A DNA stretch of 6,432 nt from NCBI GenBank assembly GCA_030917145.1, contig JAUPVJ010000025.1:1-6432 (forward strand), written 5' to 3'. Position numbers and translations under genes: made by a program. The notes under the pieces are model-generated. The model saw nothing but the letters and a program-made list of their open reading frames with translations, made no database searches and had not been told where the DNA came from. Shown one piece after another: positions 1-4,647 of this stretch. How positions within the stretch are numbered: position 1 is the first letter of the stretch; the number at the start of each line of letters is the position of its first letter. Source of the DNA: Patescibacteria group bacterium. GTDB lineage: Bacteria > Patescibacteriota > Minisyncoccia > Phycocordibacterales > CAIRYW01.

Positions 1-40
1 GCTTAGAAGTCCGCAGTTATATCCATTTAACTACAGGGGC
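1..40 (-). tRNA. tRNA-Arg(UCU), 5' part only, cut by the window edge
   Basis: Read on the minus strand from 40 downwards, the sequence has a 7-nt 5' acceptor strand GCCCCTG, TA, a D-arm GTTA-AATGGATA-TAAC, one linker base, an anticodon 5' stem GCGGA and the loop CTTCTAA. The anticodon TCT (positions 7-5) reads AGA codons for arginine. The 3' half lies outside the window, so the T-arm and acceptor pairing cannot be checked. The first visible 3' stem base is G, which would oppose A at the top of the anticodon stem, a mismatch. An extended -10 box about 28 nt upstream supports a real transcription unit in this direction. Confidence 0.85.
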
Positions 41-67
41 ATATATTTACTCTTTTTACACTCACAG

Positions 68-76
68 ACTATAACA
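68..76 (-). promoter_or_regulatory. extended -10 promoter for tRNA-Arg(UCU)
   Basis: On the minus strand this reads TGT-TATAGT, an extended -10 element (TGn plus hexamer). Transcription would begin near position 61, leaving about 20 nt of 5' leader before the tRNA. No good -35 box is visible at the standard distance; the region upstream is T-rich and overlaps the 3' end of the preceding small-protein gene. I see no hairpin terminator between that gene and the tRNA, so read-through from the pilus operon is also possible. Confidence 0.5.
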
Positions 77-96
77 AAAACCCAAAAAGAGCAAAA

Positions 97-420
97 TTAC
101 CTACTTGGATCAATTAAAGTAGCTGTTTCTGTTTTTACTTTCTCAAACTCTAGAGCCTGAGAAATATACTTAACAACAAGCTCCTCTAGGGTCTTTTGAT
201 CTATCAATTTCGTACCTATCTCTTTTGCGCTTTCTTTTTTTAAATAAGAATTAGTTTTATAAAAAATAAAACCGTTCCAAACAAACACAACCAAAGTAAG
301 ACTCAAAAAAACAAACATAACAATTCTCCAATCATCATCAGCGTCCACCCCAAACAAAGGCTTATTGCTTTGAGCTTTAGGTTTTTTCTTCTTAAATAAG
401 TTCTTTAAATCAAATTTCAT
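97..420 (-). CDS. small single-TM protein at the end of the pilMNO operon
   Basis: This 107-residue protein has a basic N-terminus (residues 2-20, about eight Lys in a short stretch), an acidic patch DADDD (26-30), one strong transmembrane helix (about 32-54) and a charged, probably helical C-terminal region (58-100). The likely topology is N-terminus inside and C-terminus outside. Its start overlaps the pilO stop as TAATG, which suggests translational coupling. It sits where pilP lies in classical pilMNOP operons, but it is shorter, has no lipobox cysteine and does not look like PilP. Function is inferred from position only: an accessory component of the inner-membrane pilus platform. I do not recognise the family. 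Confidence 0.8.
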   Translation of the reverse strand: MKFDLKNLFKKKKPKAQSNKPLFGVDADDDWRIVMFVFLSLTLVVFVWNGFIFYKTNSYLKKESAKEIGTKLIDQKTLEELVVKYISQALEFEKVKTETATLIDPSR

Positions 421-962
421 TATAGTTCTTTTTCTTTAATCAAATAAAAAGACATTTGAAACTCCCAGACTGATTCTCCCTTCTCCCCTTTTTCACTTTT
501 GAGTATTACTTTATCAAATCCAATTTTTCTTGGGAGTAATTCAAGGAGTCTCATAAATTTCATAGTATTTTTAAAATCCCCTTGTGTAGACGCAGTGACC
601 AAAAGATACTCTTTATTGGATGAAATCCCAGCAATATCTTTTTTTGATACTCCAATTATTTTTATAGAAAGCCCGGTGCTTTTTGCCAAAATTTCAACTT
701 CTTGCAAAAAATCAGCAACTTCTTCATGTTTTACAAACAAAGCATCGAGCATTTGAAAATTTTCAAGAGTATTTTTCAGATTTATTTTAATCAAATCAAG
801 CTCAGTATTACGAGCTTCTGATTCACGAATAGAGTTTTTAAGTGTCGAAACCTTCTCTTCGGCTTTTTGGAGACTGCTATACAGGAAAAAAGACAGCCCG
901 GTTAAAAGTATAAGCGAAGATAAAAGTATGATTACTACGATGTTTTCTTTTAACTTATTCAT
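420..962 (-). CDS. pilO: type IV pilus inner-membrane platform protein PilO-like
   Basis: This 180-residue protein has the PilO layout: a short cytoplasmic N-terminus, one transmembrane helix (about 8-29), a coiled coil (about 30-70) and a C-terminal alpha/beta domain (about 75-178) of the size of the PilO ferredoxin-like fold. The family dimerises with PilN in the periplasm or outer space and links PilM to the rest of the pilus machine. Sequence identity in this family is low, so the call rests on architecture and on its place directly after pilN, with only one base between the pilN stop and this start. The start ATG has no strong Shine-Dalgarno sequence, as expected for a coupled gene. A LeuLeuProArg stretch near 142-145 followed by strands ending in WEFQMSFYLI fits the last beta strand of the fold. 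Confidence 0.8.
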   Translation of the reverse strand: MNKLKENIVVIILLSSLILLTGLSFFLYSSLQKAEEKVSTLKNSIRESEARNTELDLIKINLKNTLENFQMLDALFVKHEEVADFLQEVEILAKSTGLSIKIIGVSKKDIAGISSNKEYLLVTASTQGDFKNTMKFMRLLELLPRKIGFDKVILKSEKGEKGESVWEFQMSFYLIKEKEL

Positions 963-963
963 T

Positions 964-1491
964 TTATTTCTTTAAAACAATTTTGAGGTTAAAAGGAATA
1001 GCTAGATCTTTCGCCAAGTTTGAAATAGGAAGATCTGCTTTTTCAACAGCAGGAATCGCTTCCAATCTTTTTACAAAAGACAAAAGCTCTTTACGAGATG
1101 GTGACATTCCAGAAATTGAAACAATTGACCCTCCCCCTTCGATAGAGAGAGAAAACTCTTCTATACTGTTGGTTTCTCTAACTTTGACAATTTCTAAAAT
1201 AATTTCGCTTGGTTTTTCATCTTCTGTCTTTAAAAGAGAGGTGGTGTTTTCTAAATTTTTGAGCGTTGCTGAAAGTTCTTCATCATTCTTTGAAGTAATC
1301 AAATTTTGTAGTGTATTAAACTCCCCTTCAAGTCTCGATGCTTCTGAACGCATCAAAATTAAAGATGGGAAGAAAAAACCAATTCCACAAATAATCAGGG
1401 TACAAAGCAAAACCAATGAAACAACAGAAAGTCTCTTTTTATACCTTTTCATAATTACACTTTTGTATTGCTGTGGAAGTAAAGTAAACAT
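964..1491 (-). CDS. pilN: type IV pilus inner-membrane platform protein PilN-like
   Basis: This 175-residue protein begins MFTLLPQQYK, matching the short conserved N-terminal LLP motif by which PilN docks into PilM. A basic stretch (15-20) and one transmembrane helix (about 21-47) follow, then a coiled-coil segment (about 48-92) and a small alpha/beta domain (about 95-175), the usual PilN order. The start lies 4 nt after the pilM stop, and a second in-frame Met at residue 14 is less likely because it would lose the LLP motif. In the family PilN pairs with PilO and transmits PilM signals across the membrane during pilus assembly or DNA uptake. Confidence 0.87.
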   Translation of the reverse strand: MFTLLPQQYKSVIMKRYKKRLSVVSLVLLCTLIICGIGFFFPSLILMRSEASRLEGEFNTLQNLITSKNDEELSATLKNLENTTSLLKTEDEKPSEIILEIVKVRETNSIEEFSLSIEGGGSIVSISGMSPSRKELLSFVKRLEAIPAVEKADLPISNLAKDLAIPFNLKIVLKK

Positions 1492-1495
1492 TTTT

Positions 1496-2545
1496 TTATG
1501 AACCTTGAAGTGATAGACCTAGACACGCACCAAAATCTAAAGAATCTCTATAATTTACAGGTGGAACCTCATCGACATAGCGAGGAATATTTTTCCACAC
1601 ATTTGCGGTTTCAACTGGAATTTTTAAAGAAGAAGAAAGATAATCGGCAAGTCCAGGCATTACAGCGTCTCGCCCACAAAGGATTATCTTTTGAATTGGA
1701 TTTTTACCATCTTTGTCTTTATGTGTTTGCCAAAAAATCGCAACCCTCTGAATTTCATCTCTCAAAACAGAAGAAGAGTTCATAAACATTGAGAATAACT
1801 CTTCGTTTCCCTCTTGTTTTGTAAATCCTTTTGTCTCTTTCATTTTACGAGCTTCTTCTTCTGAAACATTGAATTGTTTTTTCAAAACCTCAGTTAAAAG
1901 AGAACCTCCGGAACTGATTGTTGAACTAAATTGCACAAAACCATCAGAAACAATTGAACACACTGTTTTATGCTCAGATAAATAAACAATCAAGTTGGCC
2001 TCTTTAGACCCTCTTTTTATGATTGAGCGAGAAAGTGAACTTGATTCTACCATAAAAGCTACTGGTTCAATTCCAACTGATTCAAACAAAGAAATGTATT
2101 TTTCTACATTTTGAGCAGAAACCACTGAAACAATAGCTTTTTTACTAGCCCCCGGGATCATATAAAAATCAAACAAAGCGTCTCCACCAGAAAGTGGTAC
2201 ATTTTCTTCTAGGTGAAACTCAATATAGTTTTTTATCTCAACTTCATTGTCCCCTTCTACATCTAGGGTAAAAAGATATGTCATTTCTTCTGGTAGAGTT
2301 GCTTTTATAAAATTTACTTTATCCCGCTCCTTCATATCCTTTAAAGCTTTTTTCACAGATTCGCTTTCAAAAATATCTTCCGTAAAAGGAAATGGAATAA
2401 TCCCGTGTCTTCCAAGGCCGGTTCCCTTTCCATCATTTGTAAGCTCGGCGTATTTTAAACAATCAGAAGAAATTTCTACTCCCACATAAGAGAATTTTAA
2501 ATATCGCGGGGTAGGAAAAAAATGAAATATTTTTTTAAGTGCCAT
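1496..2545 (-). CDS. pilM: type IV pilus assembly ATPase-like protein PilM
   Basis: This 349-residue cytoplasmic protein has an actin/FtsA-like fold. The N-terminal strand VGVEIS (21-26) with the following KYAEL is the first nucleotide-binding segment. SSGGSLLTEVL (211-221) followed by VSEEEARKMK (227-236) is the characteristic PilM segment. IQKIILCGRDAVMPGLADYL (284-303) followed by IPVETANVW is the C-terminal nucleotide-site segment. The last is usually close to GGGA; here it reads CGRDA, a mild departure. PilM binds the PilN N-terminus and connects the pilus motor to the membrane platform. It is the first gene of the four-gene operon, with a -10 box close upstream. Length is normal for the family. 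Alternative family members (FtsA, MreB) are excluded by the pilN and pilO neighbours. Confidence 0.93.
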   Translation of the reverse strand: MALKKIFHFFPTPRYLKFSYVGVEISSDCLKYAELTNDGKGTGLGRHGIIPFPFTEDIFESESVKKALKDMKERDKVNFIKATLPEEMTYLFTLDVEGDNEVEIKNYIEFHLEENVPLSGGDALFDFYMIPGASKKAIVSVVSAQNVEKYISLFESVGIEPVAFMVESSSLSRSIIKRGSKEANLIVYLSEHKTVCSIVSDGFVQFSSTISSGGSLLTEVLKKQFNVSEEEARKMKETKGFTKQEGNEELFSMFMNSSSVLRDEIQRVAIFWQTHKDKDGKNPIQKIILCGRDAVMPGLADYLSSSLKIPVETANVWKNIPRYVDEVPPVNYRDSLDFGACLGLSLQGS

Positions 2546-2566
2546 ATAAAATAGTTTTCACTTAAA

Positions 2567-2572
2567 ATTATA
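2567..2572 (-). promoter_or_regulatory. -10 box of the pilM operon promoter
   Basis: On the minus strand this reads TATAAT, a perfect -10 hexamer, preceded directly by TG. Transcription would begin near 2560, about 15 nt before the pilM start. No clear -35 box or Shine-Dalgarno sequence is seen in the short leader. The promoter lies just downstream of the probable terminator of the preceding gene, which separates the pilus operon from it. Confidence 0.6.
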
Positions 2573-2576
2573 CACC

Positions 2577-2603
2577 AAAAAAACTTCTAGCGAGAGTGTT
2601 TTT
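2577..2603 (-). terminator. imperfect intrinsic terminator after the tRNA-binding protein gene
   Basis: On the minus strand an A-rich arm, AAAAAC, and a TCT/AGA inner stem with loop CGCT pair with GTTTTT, ending in a run of seven T. The stem is interrupted by mismatches and has little GC, so termination may be partial. It falls between the stop codon at 2616 and the pilM promoter, where a terminator is expected. Confidence 0.45.
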
Positions 2604-2615
2604 CTAAAAAGAAAA

Positions 2616-2951
2616 TTAACTTGCTAAAGTTCCAGGTGGAGTTCCTTCTTGCGGATGAAAAAGAGAGAAAGGGGCCGTGTCACCATTACCCATAGCAAAA
2701 AGCATTCCGTTACTTTCAAGCCCCATCAGAGAGCGGGGCTCTAAGTTAGAAACAAAAAGAGTTGTCTTCCCTACCAACACAGACTCATCGGGAAAATATT
2801 TTCTAATACCAGAAACAATTTGTCTTGGAGACTCTTCATTAAAATCCACAGAAAGTTTTAAAAGTTTTTCACTCCCCTCTATTTTTTCAGCAGACAAAAT
2901 TTTCCCAGCTCGAATTTCTACTTTTTTAAAATCTTCGTATGTAATTGACAT
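2616..2951 (-). CDS. stand-alone tRNA-binding domain protein (MetRS C-terminal / Trbp111 / CsaA-like)
   Basis: This 111-residue protein consists only of the OB-fold tRNA-binding domain found at the C-terminus of methionyl-tRNA synthetase and in Trbp111, CsaA and EMAP-II. Diagnostic segments are VEIRAGKILSAEKI (11-24), EKLLKLSVDF (28-37), RQIVSGI (43-49), GKTTLFVSNLEPRSLMGLES (61-80) and GMLFA (82-86). The family binds the outside corner of tRNA without sequence specificity, as a dimer, and may supply this domain in trans to a MetRS that lacks it. It follows ruvX by 30 nt and may be cotranscribed, though an extended -10 box overlaps the end of ruvX. An AGGA lies only three bases before the ATG, too close for a standard ribosome-binding site. 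Whether it acts as a MetRS beta subunit or as a CsaA-type chaperone cannot be told from sequence. Confidence 0.88.
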   Translation of the reverse strand: MSITYEDFKKVEIRAGKILSAEKIEGSEKLLKLSVDFNEESPRQIVSGIRKYFPDESVLVGKTTLFVSNLEPRSLMGLESNGMLFAMGNGDTAPFSLFHPQEGTPPGTLAS

Positions 2952-2968
2952 AAATCCTAAACAAATAA

Positions 2969-2977
2969 CTTATAACA
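2969..2977 (-). promoter_or_regulatory. extended -10 promoter before the tRNA-binding protein gene
   Basis: On the minus strand this reads TGT-TATAAG, an extended -10 element lying in the 30-nt gap after the ruvX stop. Transcription would begin near 2962, giving a leader of about 11 nt before the ATG. It may add to transcription entering from ruvX. Confidence 0.45.
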
Positions 2978-2981
2978 TTAA

Positions 2982-3368
2982 TTAACTTTCTTTATACTTA
3001 TCCAAATAACTCTGCAAAATGATTGTGGCTGCGGAAGCGTCGATCATATTGTTTACCCCTTGTTCATGGACAGCTTGGGCTGAGGTCATAAACTCAGGAT
3101 GCATAATCACAGACAAATGAAGCTCGTCTTCTACTTGTTTTTTAAAAGCGTGGATCGCCTCCATGATTTTGTTGTCATCCATGTTGAAGTCCTTGCTCTC
3201 CCCGAGGACAACAAATGACACTTTTTCTACTTCGCAAATCTTTCTGAATTCTTCAAAAAATTTTGGACTATTTTCCAAAACAGCTTTAGGAAAAGCCATT
3301 CCCGCCTCCGTGTCCGCAACGGCAATACCCACTCTTTTTGACCCAAAATCTACTCCAAGGATTTTCAT
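2982..3368 (-). CDS. ruvX: RuvX/YqgF-family Holliday junction resolvase-like nuclease
   Basis: This 128-residue RNase H-fold protein is slightly shorter than the usual length of about 138. The N-terminal LGVDFGSKRVGIAVAD (4-19) contains the first acidic residue, Asp7. The segment EFMTSAQA (92-99) holds a second acidic residue, Glu92, at the position of the usual DERLTT motif. The C-terminal IDASAATIILQSYLD (109-123) contains Asp110. Family members are proposed to act in 16S rRNA 5'-end maturation (YqgF) or Holliday junction cleavage. The DERLTT region is degenerate here (HPEFMTS), although acidic residues remain at all three sites. The ATG starts six bases after a -10 box, so the mRNA is predicted to be leaderless. 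The gene diverges from tRNA-Ser. Confidence 0.88.
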   Translation of the reverse strand: MKILGVDFGSKRVGIAVADTEAGMAFPKAVLENSPKFFEEFRKICEVEKVSFVVLGESKDFNMDDNKIMEAIHAFKKQVEDELHLSVIMHPEFMTSAQAVHEQGVNNMIDASAATIILQSYLDKYKES

Positions 3369-3374
3369 ATATTG

Positions 3375-3380
3375 AGTATA
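3375..3380 (-). promoter_or_regulatory. -10 box of ruvX, predicted leaderless start
   Basis: On the minus strand this reads TATACT. Six bases separate it from the ruvX ATG, so transcription should begin at or next to the A of the start codon, giving a leaderless mRNA. No -35 box is apparent; a poly-T tract lies upstream. It lies close to the divergent tRNA-Ser promoter. Confidence 0.6.
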
Positions 3381-3388
3381 CAGAAATA

Positions 3389-3417
3389 TTGAGAAAAAAA
3401 CATTTATTTGCTAGTAT
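3389..3417 (+). promoter_or_regulatory. promoter of tRNA-Ser(UGA)
   Basis: A -35 box TTGAGA (3389-3394, five of six bases match consensus) and a -10 box TAGTAT (3412-3417) are separated by exactly 17 nt. The -10 box is preceded by TGC, making it an extended -10. Transcription would begin near 3424, leaving a leader of about 19 nt before the tRNA. This is the most complete promoter in the window. Confidence 0.7.
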
Positions 3418-3442
3418 GGCAAAGGTGACAATTTAACCAATA

Positions 3443-3529
3443 GGAGGAGTGCCAGAGCGGTTTAATGGAACAGTCTTGAAAACTGTCGTCTCGGAAACGG
3501 GACCGTGAGTTCGAATCTCACCTCCTCCG
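3443..3529 (+). tRNA. tRNA-Ser(UGA)
   Basis: This is a complete class II tRNA. The acceptor stem GGAGGAG (3443-3449) pairs with CTCCTCC (3522-3528), with discriminator G at 3529. The anticodon stem ACAGT/ACTGT encloses loop CTTGAAA with anticodon TGA at 3477-3479. A long variable arm, CGTCTCGG..CGGGACC, is typical of serine. The T-arm is GTGAG-TTCGAAT-CTCAC (3505-3521). The three bases after the discriminator are CCC, so CCA is not encoded and must be added. The T-arm and acceptor 3' strand are copied in reverse complement just downstream (see the element at 3570). Confidence 0.97.
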
Positions 3530-3535
3530 CCCGTT

Positions 3536-3567
3536 CAAAAATATGCGCCATTAGGGCGCTATTTTTG
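3536..3567 (+). terminator. terminator-like hairpin directly after tRNA-Ser
   Basis: CAAAAATA plus GCGCC pairs with GGCGC plus TATTTTTG across a 5-nt loop (ATTAG), with one bulged T: 13 base pairs with a GC core and a T-rich 3' arm, as in an intrinsic terminator. It is nested inside a second helix in which CTCCTCCGCCC (3522-3532, the tRNA acceptor strand plus trailer) can pair all 11 bases with GGGCGGAGGAG (3570-3580). It may terminate or process the tRNA transcript, or be the first hairpin of the downstream structured element. Confidence 0.55.
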
Positions 3568-3569
3568 TT

Positions 3570-3722
3570 GGGCGGAGGAGAGCAAAGTATCTGAATACTT
3601 TGCGTGTGAGATTCGAACGGTTTTTGCATTGAGCTTGTAGCAACAAGCGAAGCAAAAACCGGTGCCCAGAAATTTATCATGTGACGACATGATAAATTTC
3701 GAGGGAGAAACTCTCACCTCCT
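3570..3722 (+). repeat. tRNA-end-flanked structured element, copy E1 (serine type)
   Basis: This unrecognised non-coding element opens with a reverse-complement copy of the adjacent tRNA. GGGCGGAGGAG (3570-3580) and GTGAGATTCGAAC (3606-3618) together are antisense to tRNA positions 3509-3532 without a gap. A 25-nt hairpin insert (3581-3605, 9-bp stem, 4-nt loop) separates them exactly at the acceptor/T-stem border. Hairpin P2 follows (3618-3661), then linker GGTGCCC, hairpin P3 (GAAATTTATCATG 3669-3681 with CATGATAAATTTC 3688-3700) and GAGGGAGA. The element ends with a sense copy of the tRNA 3' end, TCTCACCTCCT (3712-3722). It shares the core with the copies downstream of tRNA-Arg, whereas the ends are serine-specific. 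It could be a structured RNA, a tRNA-processing or switch element, or a mobile-element footprint. No protein is encoded. Confidence 0.75.
3618..3661 (+). other. conserved P2 hairpin motif, copy 1
   Basis: The outer 10-bp stem is CGGTTTTTGC (3618-3627) with GCAAAAACCG (3652-3661). Inside it are ATTGA, an inner 5-bp stem GCTTG/CAAGC, the loop TAGCAA and GAA. The copy at 5441-5484 keeps ATTGA, TAGCAA and GAA exactly, while both stems differ by pair-preserving changes. This pattern suggests a selected RNA or single-stranded DNA fold with conserved unpaired bases. Confidence 0.75.
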
Positions 3723-3800
3723 ATTCTTAAATCGCAAAAGAATCTCGTTGCATAAACGTTTGAACACCCAAACAATTTTACCAATATCCCCCTCCCAATT

Positions 3801-3809
3801 TGTTATACT
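3801..3809 (+). promoter_or_regulatory. extended -10 promoter, predicted leaderless start
   Basis: TGT-TATACT is an extended -10 element whose last base is six bases before the ATG at 3816, so the mRNA should begin at the start codon. No -35 box is evident upstream, where the sequence is C-rich. No Shine-Dalgarno sequence could fit in this gap, which supports leaderless translation. Confidence 0.65.
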
Positions 3810-3815
3810 AACCCC

Positions 3816-4187
3816 ATGAAAACAAAAAACATTTTAATTATTATCACACTATTAATAATCCTTGGTGCTTCTACTTTTTGGTACAAATCAAAAAATGAAA
3901 CTATTGTTTTAAACCAAGAAGAAGGCACTGAAAAATTCTCCGGCGTACTCAAAGAAGTAAACACTGGGTGCTTTGCAGACGGTGAATGCTACGTCGTTGT
4001 TGATCAAAAACATATCACCCTGCTTATAGGTTGGAGCCAAGACACAGTTGGGTCAATAATTGGCGCTCCAAGTATTGGAGATCTTGAAGGCTTCAAAGGC
4101 AAAGAAGTGGAAGTTTATGCACAAAAAAAGAACGATGGAACTTACACACTTTACGGAAATGAAGATTTTTACGTAAAAATTAAATAG
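3816..4187 (+). CDS. small membrane-anchored exported protein, family unknown
   Basis: This 123-residue protein has a short basic N-terminus and a hydrophobic helix (about 6-23) that could be an uncleaved anchor or signal peptide. There is no lipobox. The outer domain (about 38-123) is mainly predicted strands, with FSGVLKEV (41-48), CYVVVD (58-63), ITLLIGW (67-73), KEVEVYAQK (96-104) and DGTYTLYG (107-114), compatible with a small OB-like beta barrel. Cys52 and Cys58 could form a disulfide outside the membrane. It is a single-gene unit with its own promoter between the tRNA-Ser element and the SWIB gene. Function is unknown. Confidence 0.85.
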   Translation: MKTKNILIIITLLIILGASTFWYKSKNETIVLNQEEGTEKFSGVLKEVNTGCFADGECYVVVDQKHITLLIGWSQDTVGSIIGAPSIGDLEGFKGKEVEVYAQKKNDGTYTLYGNEDFYVKIK

Positions 4188-4269
4188 CTTTTTTACTTGT
4201 CTCCCTGTTAGTTGGGTAGCCCCATCCCTACACTAATCCCCTTGGCACCCTATACAAAAAACTTCCCTA

Positions 4270-4278
4270 TGCTATGAT
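4270..4278 (+). promoter_or_regulatory. extended -10 promoter of the SWIB gene
   Basis: TGC-TATGAT is an extended -10 element with transcription expected near 4285, about 20 nt before the ATG at 4306. A TTGGCA (4242-4247) is too far upstream (25-nt spacer) to be a normal -35 box. The leader lacks a good Shine-Dalgarno sequence. Confidence 0.5.
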
Positions 4279-4305
4279 TTTGTTATTAGCTAAGAAAAAC
4301 AAACT

Positions 4306-4560
4306 ATGCCAAAAGCAAACACAGGGTTTATGAAACCAATGAATATCAGCGACGAATTAGCCGCTGTAGTAGGAAAAGGACCAATGCCACGATCTGAAGT
4401 GGTAAAGGCTATCTGGGTTTATATTAAAAAGCATGATCTTCAAGATCCTAAAAACAAGAGAAACATCAATGCGGATGAAAATCTTAAAAAGGTTTTTGGA
4501 GGGAAAGCAACAGTTTCAATGTTTGAAATGACAAAACTTGTTTCAAAACATCTTTCTTAA
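4306..4560 (+). CDS. SWIB/MDM2-domain protein
   Basis: This 84-residue protein is almost entirely one SWIB domain: MKPMNISDELAAVVGKGPMP (9-28), RSEVVKAIWVYIKKHDLQDP (29-48), KNKRNINADENLKKVFGGK (49-67) and VSMFEMTKLVSKHL (70-83). The spacing and the IW.YIK..LQDP..K..I..D..L..VF signature are diagnostic. In eukaryotes the domain is part of chromatin remodellers. In bacteria it is known mainly from chlamydiae, where it can be fused to topoisomerase, and from a scattering of other groups. A role in DNA or chromosome organisation is plausible but not shown here. It is a single-gene unit with its own promoter and a strong terminator. Confidence 0.95.
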   Translation: MPKANTGFMKPMNISDELAAVVGKGPMPRSEVVKAIWVYIKKHDLQDPKNKRNINADENLKKVFGGKATVSMFEMTKLVSKHLS

Positions 4561-4568
4561 GACAAAAG

Positions 4569-4605
4569 AAAAAACCGCGTGGCTTAAAAGCCACGCGGTT
4601 TTTTT
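4569..4605 (+). terminator. strong intrinsic terminator after the SWIB gene
   Basis: AAAAAACCGCGTGGCT pairs with AGCCACGCGG plus the T-run around the loop TAAA; the GC-rich part is ten uninterrupted pairs, followed by seven T. It begins 8 nt after the stop codon. The A-run on the 5' side would make it work in either direction. Confidence 0.93.
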
Positions 4606-4620
4606 GTAAAAAAAATTTCA

Positions 4621-4629
4621 TGCTACAAT
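4621..4629 (+). promoter_or_regulatory. extended -10 promoter of the two-TM protein gene
   Basis: TGC-TACAAT is an extended -10 element just after the terminator. Transcription would begin near 4636, leaving about 12 nt before the ATG at 4648. No properly spaced -35 box and no Shine-Dalgarno sequence are seen. Confidence 0.5.
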
Positions 4630-4647
4630 TAAACCGAATTTAAATCT

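Noticed and set aside
1498..1785. Plus-strand ORF inside pilM, and similar plus-strand ORFs at 499-756, 983-1501, 2247-2489, 2677-2985 and 3163-3375
   Set aside because: All lie opposite well-supported minus-strand genes with conserved domains or operon context and have no domain of their own.
3462..3680. Minus-strand ORF of 72 codons across tRNA-Ser and element E1
   Set aside because: It reads the complement of the tRNA (its C-terminal part is the translation of tRNA-Ser) and of the hairpin element. It is a translation artefact of structured non-coding DNA.
3570..3722. CRISPR-like or simple terminator explanation for the hairpin arrays
   Set aside because: There are no regularly spaced identical repeats with unique spacers, and the tRNA-matching arms and conserved loops go well beyond what terminators require.
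4188..4305. C-rich gap between the small exported protein and the SWIB gene, checked for RNA structure
   Set aside because: No stem longer than a few pairs and no terminator were seen; apart from the -10 box at 4270-4278 nothing could be supported.
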